A DNA stretch of 64,000 bases. Origin: G963668345 sp965206025 (GTDB lineage Bacteria > Acidobacteriota > Terriglobia > Bryobacterales > UBA6623). Position 1 is the stretch's first letter, and every line of letters begins with the position of its first letter. Under the pieces are notes generated by a model. It made no database searches, was not told the DNA's origin, and was given only the letters and a program-made list of their open reading frames with translations. Of this stretch, positions 8,562 to 18,154 are shown one piece after another. Position numbers and translations under genes: made by a program. Location of the stretch: NCBI GenBank assembly GCA_965206025.1, contig CBDBIU010000004.1:2046001-2110000 (forward strand). The letters are read 5' to 3'.

Positions 8562-9923
8562 TCAGACCGGAACCTTCTCTCCTTCTTTTTGGGCAGCTGT
8601 TATGACGGCTTCTCGCCGGCCGGCTCCGACCGGATTATTCAAGTGGCTCTGGATCTCCCGCGTGGTCGGCAAGGGACCGCCGACGGTGTAATAGCGCGTT
8701 CCGGCCACGATCAACTCTTCGGCGGGAAAGCGGGTCATCACCTCACAGCCGTCCGCTGTAACAACCAACTCCTCTTCGATACGCGCCGCCGACCAGCCAT
8801 CGGTTGCGGGCCAGAATGTTTCCAGGGCGAAGACCATCCCCTCCTGAATGACTTCGGGGTGGTCGAGCGAGACCATGCGGCTGAAGACGGGCTTTTCCCA
8901 GACCATGAGTCCGACGCCGTGGCCGTATTGCAGCGCGAAGCAGGCTTCTTCGTTGGCGAATCCGAACTCCTCGGCTTTGGGCCAAACTTTGACGACTTCA
9001 GCGGTCGTGGCGCCCGGCTTGATCAAGCCGATGGCTTCGTCCAGGTAGTCGCGGCACCTTTTGTAGGCGTCGACGAGCGCGGGGGACCCGCAGCCGACGG
9101 CGAACGTGCGGTAGTAGCAGGTGCGATAGCCCATATAGCTGTGGATGATGTCGAAGTACGCCGGGTCGCCGGGGCGCAGCACGCGATCGCTGTAGTTGTG
9201 AGGATGCGGACTGCAACGCTCCCCGGAGATGGCGTTCACTCCTTCGACGTGTTCCGAGCCCAAGTCGCAGAGGACTTTGCTGACCAGGCCCACGCATTCG
9301 TTCTCGGCGACACCGGGCTTGATAAAGCGGTAGAGCTCCTCGTAGGCCGCGTCGACCATCATGCAGGCCGTGTTCAGCAGCGTGATCTCGTCCTGGGTCT
9401 TGATCATGCGGGCGTTTTGCATGAGCTGCTGACCGTCGACCACTTTGATGCCTTCCTTCTGTAAGGCGAATAAGACCGGCAGCTCGACCATGTCAACGCC
9501 GAGAGGCTCGTTTTCGAGGCCTCTTTCCTCGAGCGCGACTTTGATTTTGCGGGCCACGTCCTCGGCCCGCCCGGTTTCGGGCGGCAGAGCGCCGCGCAAG
9601 GTTGAGATGCCGGCAGGCGAGTGTCCCTCCGCCAGCCAGGGACAATACATCTGGTGATGGCGGGCGGCCGAGCCGAAATCCCACAGGATCGGGTCGTCGT
9701 TTTGGGGCAGCAGGCTAAAGCGCACCAGCTTGTCCATGGCCCAGGTGCCGATATGGGTGGCCGTCACATAGCGGATGTTATTCATGTCGAAGCACAGCAG
9801 GGCCCCCATCTCGGACTCGGCGAGCAGCTTCTTGGCCCGTGCCAGACGCTCGGTTCGCAGACGGTCGAAATCGACCCGCTGTTCCCAGTCGACGGCCATC
9901 AGGCCAAACGTTTTTTGTGCCAT
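8562..9923 (-). CDS. M24-family creatinase/Xaa-Pro aminopeptidase-like enzyme with altered metal ligand
   Basis: A 453-residue pita-bread-fold protein: a creatinase-type N-terminal domain (about residues 20-170), then the M24 catalytic domain. Four of the five canonical metal ligands are visible: Asp258 (YFDII), His335 (YGHGVG), Glu368 (ALETF) and Glu383 (RIEEE). The second Asp, expected 11 residues after the first, is Cys269 in GYRTCYYRTF; the codon TGC is clear. So it is probably not a standard dinuclear aminopeptidase. Members of this superfamily include creatinase and the DMSP lyase DddP, but I cannot assign a substrate. The ATG at 9923 has a strong AGAGGAGGAAG upstream and lies 12 bp after the E1-beta stop, so the genes are co-transcribed. 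Confidence 0.85.
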   Translation of the reverse strand: MAQKTFGLMAVDWEQRVDFDRLRTERLARAKKLLAESEMGALLCFDMNNIRYVTATHIGTWAMDKLVRFSLLPQNDDPILWDFGSAARHHQMYCPWLAEGHSPAGISTLRGALPPETGRAEDVARKIKVALEERGLENEPLGVDMVELPVLFALQKEGIKVVDGQQLMQNARMIKTQDEITLLNTACMMVDAAYEELYRFIKPGVAENECVGLVSKVLCDLGSEHVEGVNAISGERCSPHPHNYSDRVLRPGDPAYFDIIHSYMGYRTCYYRTFAVGCGSPALVDAYKRCRDYLDEAIGLIKPGATTAEVVKVWPKAEEFGFANEEACFALQYGHGVGLMVWEKPVFSRMVSLDHPEVIQEGMVFALETFWPATDGWSAARIEEELVVTADGCEVMTRFPAEELIVAGTRYYTVGGPLPTTREIQSHLNNPVGAGRREAVITAAQKEGEKVPV

Positions 9924-9935
9924 GGTCTTCCTCCT

Positions 9936-10937
9936 CTAGTTCCCGGCAAAAAGGCTCTTGGCGACCGCCGCGACCGATTCCGCCGTGGGTACGGTCAAGT
10001 CCTCCAGGACCGGCGAGAACGGCACGGGCACGTCCATGGCGCCCATGCGTTTGACCGGAGCGTCTAGGTGATAGAAAGCACCGTCGGCGATGACCGAGGC
10101 GATTTCGCCCGTTACACCGTAACGCTCGTAGCCTTCATCGATGACAATGGCGCGACTCGTCTTCTTGGCGGACTCGATCAGCGCCTGTTTGTCGAGAGGG
10201 AAAGTCGTTCGCGGATCGACGACTTCCGCGCTGATGTTCTCGGCCGCCAGCAAATCGGCGGCGCCCAGGGCGACGTAGACCATGCTGCTGGTGGCGACAA
10301 GAGTGATGTCCTCGCCGGCGCGCTTGACGTCGGCCACGCCGAAGGGAATCGCATAATCCTCTTCCGGCACCGGCCCCTTGGTTTGGAACATCATCTTGTC
10401 TTCGAAAAAAACCACCGGATTGTCGTCCCGGATCGCGGTTTTCAGCAATCCTTTGGCGTCATAAGGGGTTGACGGCAGCACGACCTTCAAGCCGGGAATG
10501 TGGCTGGGCCAGGCGTGGAGCGATTGCGAATGTTGCGCTCCGGAGCGTCGCGTGGCCCCGAGCGTCGTGCGCAGGACGAGCGGCACCTTGAGTTTCCCCC
10601 CGGACATGTAGTGAGTCTTGGACGCTTGATTCACCATTTGGTCCATCGTGAGGGTGATAAAGTCGCCGAACATGATGTCGATGACCGGACGCATACCCGT
10701 GATGGCCGCGCCCACGCCAATCCCGGTAAAGCCGGCTTCCGATATGGGGGTATCAATCACCCGGCGGGGACCAAACTCCTCGACGAGGCCCGAGAGCACC
10801 TTGAACGGGGTCCCCGCTTCGGCAACGTCCTCGCCCATGATGAAGACCGTGGGATCCCTGCGCATTTCTTCGGCCAGGGCCTCGCGGACAGCCTCGCCGA
10901 GCGTAATCTCTCGACCGTTGGCCTCAGCAGTAGACAT
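9936..10937 (-). CDS. 2-oxoacid/acetoin dehydrogenase E1 component, beta subunit
   Basis: The beta subunit of a thiamine-diphosphate-dependent E1 (pyruvate, branched-chain 2-oxoacid or acetoin dehydrogenase). Typical segments are VFIMGEDVAEAGTPFKVLSG, RVIDTPISEAGFTGIGVGAA, HSQSLHAWPSHIPGLKVV and AEVVDPRTTFPLDKQALIES. The ATG at 10937 gives about 333 residues, the normal length. It overlaps the end of the alpha subunit by 14 bp, which suggests translational coupling. No E2 acyltransferase or E3 gene is in the window, so the partner must be encoded elsewhere. With the neighbouring acetoin/butanediol-type SDR, acetoin is a plausible but unproven substrate. Confidence 0.9.
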   Translation of the reverse strand: MSTAEANGREITLGEAVREALAEEMRRDPTVFIMGEDVAEAGTPFKVLSGLVEEFGPRRVIDTPISEAGFTGIGVGAAITGMRPVIDIMFGDFITLTMDQMVNQASKTHYMSGGKLKVPLVLRTTLGATRRSGAQHSQSLHAWPSHIPGLKVVLPSTPYDAKGLLKTAIRDDNPVVFFEDKMMFQTKGPVPEEDYAIPFGVADVKRAGEDITLVATSSMVYVALGAADLLAAENISAEVVDPRTTFPLDKQALIESAKKTSRAIVIDEGYERYGVTGEIASVIADGAFYHLDAPVKRMGAMDVPVPFSPVLEDLTVPTAESVAAVAKSLFAGN

Positions 10938-11937
10938 GCTGATCCACCTCGCTGATATCGGGGAAAGGAGCCTGTAGGGCGAACTCCGCCCCGGCGTCAA
11001 TCTCAGCCTGCACCTGCTGGTCAATGCGGCCGAGCACGTCGCTGTCCGGCAGCCCTTCACTCACGAGCCACTCGGTCAGCAACTTGATCGGATCCCGCGC
11101 TTTCCACTCCTCTTCCTCTTGCTTGGAGCGGTAGAAAGAACGATTGATGTCGCCCACATGGTGGCCGCGAAACCGATAGCAATGGCAAAGAACGAAGGAC
11201 GGACCCTCTCCCCGCCGTGTTCGCTCGACCACCCGCCTGGCCGTCAGGTGCATGGCTCTCACGTCCTGACCATCCACCTCTTCAAAGGGGACACCGAAGG
11301 CTTCGGGCCTGGCGCGCACTTCGCCGGCGGTGGTCTCCGAACAGTGCGTGTACTCGTTGTATTGGTTGCTTTCGCACACATAAATGACGGGGAGCTTCCA
11401 CAGCGAGGCCATGTTCATGGCTTCATAGAGGAAGCCCTGGCCCAAAGCGCCCTCGCCGAAGAAGCAGACGGCCACCTGGTCGGTGCCGCGCATCTGCGCG
11501 GATAGCGCTGCCCCGGTCGCAATGCCGGCGCTGCCGCCGACAATCGCGTTCGCGCCCAGGTTGCCCCGTTCTTGGTCCGCGATATGCATGGAGCCGCCTT
11601 TGCCGCGGCAGTAGCCGGCTTCCTTGCCGAGCAGCTCGGCGAACATGAGATCCACCGATGCCCCTTTCGCCAAACAGTGGCCGTGACCACGGTGCGTGCT
11701 GGTGATGTAATCATCGGTGCGCAGGGCCTCGCAGACACCGACAGCGACAGCTTCTTGGCCGATGTAGAGGTGAGCCAAGCCGGGCATCTTCGCGCCGGTG
11801 TAGAGCTGGTTGACTTGCTCCTCGAATTTGCGGATCTTGACCATCCCGCTGTACATCCTCAGCCAGTGGTCTTGGTCAATCGACGATAGTTCCGCGGGGT
11901 CGAGCGTCTTCAGCGGAAGAGATTTGGTTTCGTTCAT
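10924..11937 (-). CDS. 2-oxoacid/acetoin dehydrogenase E1 component, alpha subunit
   Basis: A 337-residue E1 alpha subunit. The ThDP-binding motif is seen as CFFGEGALGQGFLYEAMNMA...PVIYVCESNQYNEYT (the GDG motif is here GEG, and the closing Asn is present). The segment YITSTHRGHGHCLAKGA contains the usual substrate-site His. GGSMHIADQERGNLGANAIVGG is characteristic of the AcoA/PdhA family. It precedes the beta-subunit gene and overlaps it. The upstream SDR gene ends 57 bp before its start, so SDR, alpha, beta and M24 are probably one transcript. The PDH or acetoin assignment cannot be settled from sequence alone. Confidence 0.9.
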   Translation of the reverse strand: MNETKSLPLKTLDPAELSSIDQDHWLRMYSGMVKIRKFEEQVNQLYTGAKMPGLAHLYIGQEAVAVGVCEALRTDDYITSTHRGHGHCLAKGASVDLMFAELLGKEAGYCRGKGGSMHIADQERGNLGANAIVGGSAGIATGAALSAQMRGTDQVAVCFFGEGALGQGFLYEAMNMASLWKLPVIYVCESNQYNEYTHCSETTAGEVRARPEAFGVPFEEVDGQDVRAMHLTARRVVERTRRGEGPSFVLCHCYRFRGHHVGDINRSFYRSKQEEEEWKARDPIKLLTEWLVSEGLPDSDVLGRIDQQVQAEIDAGAEFALQAPFPDISEVDQHVYC

Positions 11938-11993
11938 AGCGGTTGTGAAAGGCCGGCCGATTCTTTAGGGCAATACCGGCAACACTATATTTC

Positions 11994-12776
11994 TTAGTGC
12001 AAGACCATGCCGCCATCGACGTTAATGACCTGGCCGCTGATGTAGTCGGAATCGGCGGAGGCCAGGAAGGCGGCCAGCCCCGCGATGTCTTTGGGCGTCG
12101 ACACCCTGCCGACCAGGGCCGTCGCGGCAAAGCCTTTCATGGCTTCGCCCGGCTCCGTCGTGTCGCCCAAGGCCATGATCTCTTGGTCGAGCTGCTCCCA
12201 AAGCGGAGTGTCCACGACTCCCGGCGAGAACCCGTTGACAGTAATCCCATCAGAGGCGAGTGCGCGCGCCGCCGCCTGGGTCAGCCCGAGAGCCGCGAAT
12301 TTGCTGGCGCAATAAGGGGCGATGTCGGGGTACCCCTGCCGGCCGGCGATCGAGACCGTGTTGATGATCTTGCCTCCATGCCCCTGCTTGATCATCTGCT
12401 TGGCGGCTTCCTGCATGCAAACGAGCACCCCGAGGGCGTTCACCCGCATGATGCGGTTAAAGTTCTCCTCCGTGGCATCCAAAAATCGCTGAATGGTGTT
12501 GATGCCGGCGTTATTGAAAATGATATCCAGCTTGCCGAATTCGGTTACCGCGCGCTCGATCATCGAGCGGACTTGATCGCGTTCGGCGACGTCAACGCTG
12601 ACTGCGACCGCCTGGCCGCCGCTTTCGCGCGCTTCTTTCGCTGCCTCCTCCGCCTGCTCGCCGTTCAGGTCCGCAAAGACGACACTGGCTCCTTCCGCGA
12701 TCAGCCGCAGGCCGATTCCCTTTCCAATGCCCCGCGCCGCTCCGGTGACGATGCAACTTTTCTCTTTAAGCCTCAT
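11994..12776 (-). CDS. Short-chain dehydrogenase/reductase, acetoin or 2,3-butanediol dehydrogenase-like
   Basis: A classical NAD(P)-dependent SDR of about 260 residues. The Rossmann motif TGAARGIG, the NNAG motif and the catalytic Ser/Tyr/Lys (TVSIAGRQGYPDIAPYCASK) are all present. The C-terminal substrate loop DTPLWEQLDQEI resembles acetoin/diacetyl reductases and sorbitol-type SDRs. The ATG at 12776 is chosen because GAGG lies eight to nine bases upstream; the frame also has a TTG nine bases earlier. It heads the minus-strand cluster with E1 alpha and beta, which makes acetoin or butanediol oxidation a reasonable guess, though other secondary alcohols are possible. Confidence 0.85.
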   Translation of the reverse strand: MRLKEKSCIVTGAARGIGKGIGLRLIAEGASVVFADLNGEQAEEAAKEARESGGQAVAVSVDVAERDQVRSMIERAVTEFGKLDIIFNNAGINTIQRFLDATEENFNRIMRVNALGVLVCMQEAAKQMIKQGHGGKIINTVSIAGRQGYPDIAPYCASKFAALGLTQAAARALASDGITVNGFSPGVVDTPLWEQLDQEIMALGDTTEPGEAMKGFAATALVGRVSTPKDIAGLAAFLASADSDYISGQVINVDGGMVLH

Positions 12777-13013
12777 AGCCGACAACCTCGCTTAGTTGCT
12801 TCCTGACTCCGGCTTTCCAGCACGACGATTGTATCACCCGACCGTCGACGGGCGATAGGCCCTTCGGCGGGCAGCTCGTTCTGGGAGACAGGTTCAAATC
12901 GCGGGCGAGTTGCACATCTCAGCGAACGCCAATTACACTAACGCTGCTACATGAACAGGGATCGGCATTCCCGATTTCTGAATCACATTACCGTAGAGCA
13001 GGAGGTTACTTCC

Positions 13014-13304
13014 ATGCCCACCTACGTCACACTTCTGAACTGGACACAGCAAGGCATCCAGAACATCAAAGACAGCCCCTCGCGGCTGGAGCAGGCCAAG
13101 GCGGCGACCAAGGCCGCCGGCGGAGAAATGACGACGTTCTACATGACTTTGGGGCAGTACGACATGGTTGCCGTGATCGAAGCGCCCGACGATGCGACCT
13201 ACGCCAAAGTGGTGCTGGCGATCGCCTCGCAGGGAGGTACCCGCAGCCAGACGCTGCGCGCTTTCACGGAAGACGAGTACCGGGAAATCGTCGGTTCCCT
13301 GTAA
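13014..13304 (+). CDS. GYD-domain protein
   Basis: A 96-residue cytoplasmic protein with the layout of the GYD family: MPTYVTLLNWTQQGIQNIKD at the start, AAGGEMTTFYMTLGQYDMVA (the conserved G-x-YD region), then VLAIASQGGTRSQTLRAFTEDEY. The family has a small ferredoxin-like fold and no well-defined function. The ATG at 13014 is chosen over 12951 because GCAGGAGGT lies just upstream and the family begins at this Met. It is a single gene between divergent and unrelated neighbours. The 315-bp gap after it (13305-13619) holds no recognisable gene or repeat. Confidence 0.85.
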   Translation: MPTYVTLLNWTQQGIQNIKDSPSRLEQAKAATKAAGGEMTTFYMTLGQYDMVAVIEAPDDATYAKVVLAIASQGGTRSQTLRAFTEDEYREIVGSL

Positions 13305-13619
13305 CACATGGATTTCGAAGCGGGTTCAGGGGAAATGGCGGCGCATCGTCCGCGTCGCCGAATCCGTCGCCCGAGCCGTCTGCGGTGAGAATTCACCTGA
13401 TCTTCCTCCCGGAACCGACGCTTCTGCTCGAAACCCGTTGCGCTGACGAGGCCTCGACCGCACCCTTGCGGGCGCGGCTCGGTTGCACGCCGGGCGAACA
13501 AAGCACTCCGGCGGTTCATCGCGCCCAACCCCGGCCGCGCTAGACTAGGGCTGGTGGGGCGAATCGCAAAGAGTGGTTGATGGAAGGCGCCCTCGCGTGT
13601 TTCGCCCGCATTAAGACTC

Positions 13620-14684
13620 ATGCGGTTCCCGATTCTAGCGTATGTCCTAGCGGGGCTGGCGTCCTTGTCGGCGCAGGGCCTCGGCCCTAGCCCGATCCGC
13701 TACACCGAAGCTCGCGAATACACCGTGCGGGGTCAGATCCGGCTTCCCGGCTCGGTGCGGTCGCCGACCGTCAGCACGGTTGCCGGGGAGGTGGAGGGCC
13801 TGGTCGTCGAGCTCGGGGTTCGCGAGGGTGACGCGGTGGAAAAGGGGCAACTTCTCGCGCGTCTGCGTACGGTAAACCTGGAGCTGCGCCGCGACGCTTC
13901 GCAATCGGAACTGAAGGAAGCGGAAGCTCGTCGCAAGCTGGCGGAAAGAAACCTCGAACGGGCGCGGGAGCTATTCGACGCCAAGGTTTTCAGTCAGCAG
14001 GAGATGGACGACGCTTTCTACGAATTCAGCGCCTGGCAGGGGCGGCTCGATCGGCTGCGAGCTGAAATCGAACGCATTCTGGACGACATCACGCGCTGTA
14101 CGATTCACGCCCCTTTCAACGGCGTTGTCACCGACAAGCACACCGAGCTGGGGCAGTGGTTGGCGGTGGGTGATCCCGTTATCGAGCTGATGGCCGTCGA
14201 CGACCTGCGGGTCTTGGTTCAAGTCCCGGAACGATACTATCGGGGCCTACGGGTCGGCAGCCGCGTGTCTGTCGAGTTCGAGGCGATCGGCGGACGCAAG
14301 AGACTCGGCACGGTGACCGCGATCATACCAAGAGCCGACGCACAGGCTCGAACCTTTCCGGTCAAGTTGAAGTTCCCCAATCCCGGCGGCAAGGTGGCCG
14401 CCGGAATGCTGGCTCAGGTGTCGTTTTCAGGAGGCGACGCCTACCGCGCGACCATTGTTCCTAAAGACGCCGTCGTCAGCCAAAACCCGCACCAAGTAAT
14501 CTACATCATCAAAGACGATGGCACGGTAGATCCGATACGTGTACAGACTGGAGCCGGCGTCGGAAGCTGGATCGAGGTCAGCGGCAACGTCCGACCGGGC
14601 CAGCGCGTGGTCACCAGGGGCAACGAACGGCTCATGCCGGGGCAAGCCGTGCAGGGCGAGCCGATCGAGTACAAACTGCCATGA
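13620..14684 (+). CDS. RND efflux periplasmic adaptor subunit (membrane fusion protein)
   Basis: A 354-residue HlyD/AcrA-type adaptor linking an inner-membrane RND pump to an outer-membrane channel. A signal peptide (FPILAYVLAGLASLSAQG) is followed by a split lipoyl domain (GEVEGLVVELGVREGDAVEKGQLLA ... CTIHAPFNGVVTDKHTELGQWL). A short alpha-hairpin (about residues 95-155) and beta-barrel and membrane-proximal domains complete it. There is no lipobox Cys. Its TGA overlaps the start of the pump gene (ATGA), so the two are translationally coupled. No TolC-like gene is adjacent. Confidence 0.9.
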   Translation: MRFPILAYVLAGLASLSAQGLGPSPIRYTEAREYTVRGQIRLPGSVRSPTVSTVAGEVEGLVVELGVREGDAVEKGQLLARLRTVNLELRRDASQSELKEAEARRKLAERNLERARELFDAKVFSQQEMDDAFYEFSAWQGRLDRLRAEIERILDDITRCTIHAPFNGVVTDKHTELGQWLAVGDPVIELMAVDDLRVLVQVPERYYRGLRVGSRVSVEFEAIGGRKRLGTVTAIIPRADAQARTFPVKLKFPNPGGKVAAGMLAQVSFSGGDAYRATIVPKDAVVSQNPHQVIYIIKDDGTVDPIRVQTGAGVGSWIEVSGNVRPGQRVVTRGNERLMPGQAVQGEPIEYKLP

Positions 14685-17600
14685 CGATCGTCAGCGGCGC
14701 CATTAGGTATCCGGTCACGACCGCGGTAGGCGTGATCCTGCTGACCTTGTTCGGCGGGATTGCTCTTTTCCGCATACCGGTCCAGCTCACGCCCACCGTT
14801 GAGGAGCCGGAGGTCACGGTCAGTACGACTTGGCCCGGCGCCAGCCCCTACGAAATGGAGCGCGACATCATCGACGAGCAGGAAGAACAACTGAAGAGCC
14901 TCGAGGGTCTCGTCGAGATGGAAAGCGAGAGCGGCGAGAACCGGGGCTCGATCACCATGACCTTCCAGGTCGGCGCCGACCTCGACACGGCCGTGCTGAA
15001 GGTTTCCAACCGGCTCGATCAGGTGCCCAGCTATCCGGACGACGCGGATAAACCGGTGATCCGCACAGTCGATCCCCGGGCCAATGCGAGTGGCTGGTTC
15101 ATACTGATGCCGACGGAAACGGACGGTTTCGAAGGCGATATCTCGACGCAACACGATTTCGTCGAGGACTTCGTCAAACCCGAGCTCGAGCGCGTGCCGG
15201 GCGTGGCGGCGTCGAACAGCTTTGCGGGACGCGAACTCGAGATGCAAGTCGTCGTCGACCCGGCCAAGCTTGCCGCCCGCAGGGTTACGTTCAACCAACT
15301 GGCGTCCGCGCTTGAACGCGAGAACCGCAACTACAGCGGAGGGGATTTCGACGAAGGCAAGCGCCGCTACCTCGTTCGCACGGTCGGGGAATACGCATCG
15401 GCCGACGACATCGAAAACGTCGTCATCGCGGTGCGCAATGGGGTTCCCGTCTACGTCCGCGACGTCGGTTACGCTCAACTCGACCACCGCAAGACGCAGG
15501 CCAAGGGTTATTACATGGGCCGGCGAATGATGGCCGTCAACGTCGTCAAGGAATCGGGCGCCAACATCCTCGATGTCATGGCCGACGTCAAAGAGCGAGT
15601 TGCCAGGATCAACACCGAGCTTCTCGAGCCGCGCGGGCTGCGGCTCCATCAAGTCTACGACGAGACAACGTACATCGATAGCGCCATCAACTTGGTCAAA
15701 CAAAATCTACTCGTCGGCGGCTCTTTGGCGATCCTCGTGCTGCTGCTGTTCCTGCGAAGTTTCACCAGCACGCTTATCGTCGCCATTGCCATCCCCATCA
15801 GCGTCGTGGCAACGTTCCTGATGATGAACTGGTTTGACCGCACGCTCAACGTCATCAGCTTGGCCGGGATGGCGTTCGCGGTCGGCATGGTCGTTGACAA
15901 TTCCATCGTTGTGCTGGAGAACATTTATCGGCATCGCCAGATGGGGAAGCCCCGTGCTCAAGCCGCGTACGACGGTGCGCGCGAGGTGTGGGGCGCCGTG
16001 CTGGCCAGCACGCTGACCACGATCGCGGTCTTCGTTCCTGTCGTATTCGTCGAACAAGAAGCCGGACAACTCTTCCGTGACATCGCTATTGCGATTAGCT
16101 GCGCGGTTGGTCTCAGTTTGATCGTTGCGATCACTGTTATTCCGAGCTTGTCGGCCAAGATCCTGCATGCCGCTCGCGGCGACCGTGCTCGGTTCGGCCT
16201 TCATAATTTGTTCGGTGCTGTGGGACTAGTTGAACGACTCAACCGCGCCCTGACGGACTTTGTCTACTGGCTTTGTGGGGGCGTCTTCCGGCGGTTAGCC
16301 ACGGTGATTGTGCTGACGACGGCAGCCGTCGGTTTCACTGTTCTATTGATACCCAAGGCGGAATACCTGCCGGAAGGTAACCGGGACCTGGTCATCGGCA
16401 TTCTGCTGCCGCCGCCCGGCCATAACATTGATGAGATTGCGGATTTCCGGCATCGATACCTCGAGGAACTTTCCTATCTTTGGGAGACGCCCGAAGAGCA
16501 GGCGGACGCGCTTCCGGGTGGAGGCATGTCCGGCTGGTTCTTTATCGCCCTCCCGGAACAGTCGTTCATGGGCTTTCGCTCCCACGACCCGTTGCGTATC
16601 CGGGAGTTGATCCCGGAGTTCCAAAGGGTCAGCGCAACCTTGCCGGGAACGATCGCGTTTTTTCAGCAAGCCAGCCTGTTCGCCCGTACTCTGGGGCAAG
16701 GCCGCGGTATTGACATCGAAATCGCCGGTCCTGAAATCGAGAGGCTGGTCGAGTTGGGAGGCGAGGTCTTGCGGGGCGCCATGCGGACCTTGCCCGGATC
16801 TCAAGTTCGCCCGATACCCAGTTTGGACCTGGGCAACCCGGAAGTTCGTGTCATCACCCACCGCCGGCGCGCCGCGGAGGCGGGAATCACGAACCGCGAC
16901 CTGGGCTTCACGGTCAGCGCTTTAGTTGACGGCGCGCGGGCCAGTGACTTCCAGTACGAGGGCAAAGAAATCGATTTGATCATAAAGGGCAAGGAAAGCT
17001 TCGCCCACCGCACGCACCTGTTGGAGCAGATGCCCATCGCCACGCCCGACGGCCGGCTGATCACCTTGGGCTCGGTTGCGGACATAGCTGTCACCAACGG
17101 GCCGGCGCAGATCCACCATCGGGAACGCGAGCGGGCCATCACGATCCAGGTTACGCCCCCTGAACAGATGCCCCTGGAACAAGCAATGGAGACCGTTCAA
17201 ACAGAAATTCTCGCTCCGATGCGAGAAGCCGGCCGGCTCGGGGGAATCTACCAGGCACGGTTGAGCGGTACCGCCGACAAGCTCTCACAAACCGTTGAGG
17301 CCCTCAAATGGAATTTCCTCCTCGCGCTGGTCATCACGTATCTGTTGATGGCTGCCTTGTTCGAGAGTTTTCTATACCCGTTGGTGATCATGTTTAGCGT
17401 TCCGCTGGCAGCCCTAGGCGGCTTCCTGGGACTGGCTGTGCTGAACAAGTTTCTCACCTATCAGGCGCTCGACGTTCTGACCATGCTGGGGTTCATCATC
17501 TTGGTCGGGACGGTGGTCAATAACCCGATCCTGATCGTTCACCAGTCGTTGAATCACATGAGGCATGAGCACATGAGCCCCCGCGAGGCAGTCCGCGAGG

Positions 17601-17866
17601 CGACCCGGACCCGGATTCGTCCGATCTTCATGAGTGTCGCCACCAGCACGTTCGGGATGATGCCGCTGGTGCTGTTCCCGGGGGCGGGATCGGAACTCTA
17701 CCGCGGGCTGGGAAGCGTCGTCGTGGGGGGGCTGATCGTTTCCACGGTGTTTACGCTGTTCTTGGTCCCGTCTCTGTTCAGCCTGGCCCTCGATGCGCGA
17801 TTGGCTGTAGTTCGCGGCCTTCGATCGCTGGTCGGCAGGACGGAGCAGCCGGTCGGCGGCGATTGA
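14681..17866 (+). CDS. RND efflux pump permease (AcrB/HAE1-like)
   Basis: A 1061-residue proton-driven RND permease with the duplicated layout: a first helix (TTAVGVILLTLFGGIALFRI), a large periplasmic loop, a block of helices at about residues 340-500, then a second loop and a second helix block. The TM4 motif GMAFAVGMVVDNSIVVLENI contains one of the proton-relay Asp residues; the usual adjacent second Asp is Asn here. The second half repeats the motif as VGTVVNNPILIVHQSLNHM, which lacks the acidic residue, as in many HAE1/MdtC-like pumps. It overlaps the adaptor gene. The substrate is unknown. Confidence 0.92.
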   Translation: MTIVSGAIRYPVTTAVGVILLTLFGGIALFRIPVQLTPTVEEPEVTVSTTWPGASPYEMERDIIDEQEEQLKSLEGLVEMESESGENRGSITMTFQVGADLDTAVLKVSNRLDQVPSYPDDADKPVIRTVDPRANASGWFILMPTETDGFEGDISTQHDFVEDFVKPELERVPGVAASNSFAGRELEMQVVVDPAKLAARRVTFNQLASALERENRNYSGGDFDEGKRRYLVRTVGEYASADDIENVVIAVRNGVPVYVRDVGYAQLDHRKTQAKGYYMGRRMMAVNVVKESGANILDVMADVKERVARINTELLEPRGLRLHQVYDETTYIDSAINLVKQNLLVGGSLAILVLLLFLRSFTSTLIVAIAIPISVVATFLMMNWFDRTLNVISLAGMAFAVGMVVDNSIVVLENIYRHRQMGKPRAQAAYDGAREVWGAVLASTLTTIAVFVPVVFVEQEAGQLFRDIAIAISCAVGLSLIVAITVIPSLSAKILHAARGDRARFGLHNLFGAVGLVERLNRALTDFVYWLCGGVFRRLATVIVLTTAAVGFTVLLIPKAEYLPEGNRDLVIGILLPPPGHNIDEIADFRHRYLEELSYLWETPEEQADALPGGGMSGWFFIALPEQSFMGFRSHDPLRIRELIPEFQRVSATLPGTIAFFQQASLFARTLGQGRGIDIEIAGPEIERLVELGGEVLRGAMRTLPGSQVRPIPSLDLGNPEVRVITHRRRAAEAGITNRDLGFTVSALVDGARASDFQYEGKEIDLIIKGKESFAHRTHLLEQMPIATPDGRLITLGSVADIAVTNGPAQIHHRERERAITIQVTPPEQMPLEQAMETVQTEILAPMREAGRLGGIYQARLSGTADKLSQTVEALKWNFLLALVITYLLMAALFESFLYPLVIMFSVPLAALGGFLGLAVLNKFLTYQALDVLTMLGFIILVGTVVNNPILIVHQSLNHMRHEHMSPREAVREATRTRIRPIFMSVATSTFGMMPLVLFPGAGSELYRGLGSVVVGGLIVSTVFTLFLVPSLFSLALDARLAVVRGLRSLVGRTEQPVGGD

Positions 17867-18154
17867 GCGAGGCCAATTCGAGAGAGCCGCTGGAGCGGGC
17901 GTGTCAAGTGTCTCCGTGGGCGATGAACAAAAGCCGCGGACGGTGGAACGGCGCCAGGTCCGCGCGACGGCTCGGGCGGTCAAACCCGACAGTGTTATCA
18001 GGGGAGCTTTTTCGATCGCCTCCGGTATCGCTTCCATATTCCCGCGGCCATCTCGACGGCGATTCGAATCAACTCGCCCAGCAGGTCGAGGAGCGCCCCG
18101 AATGCCTCCAGGATGGCCATGTTATTTTCAGCATAAAGCAGCAGATGACGGGTA

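Noticed and set aside
8562..9923. Calling the M24 enzyme a DMSP lyase (DddP)
   Set aside because: The fold is shared, but the replaced Asp and the lack of DMSP-related neighbours make a specific name unsafe.
12885..12915. GGTTCAAATC resembling a tRNA T-loop
   Set aside because: No matching acceptor stem, D-arm or anticodon arm could be built around it.
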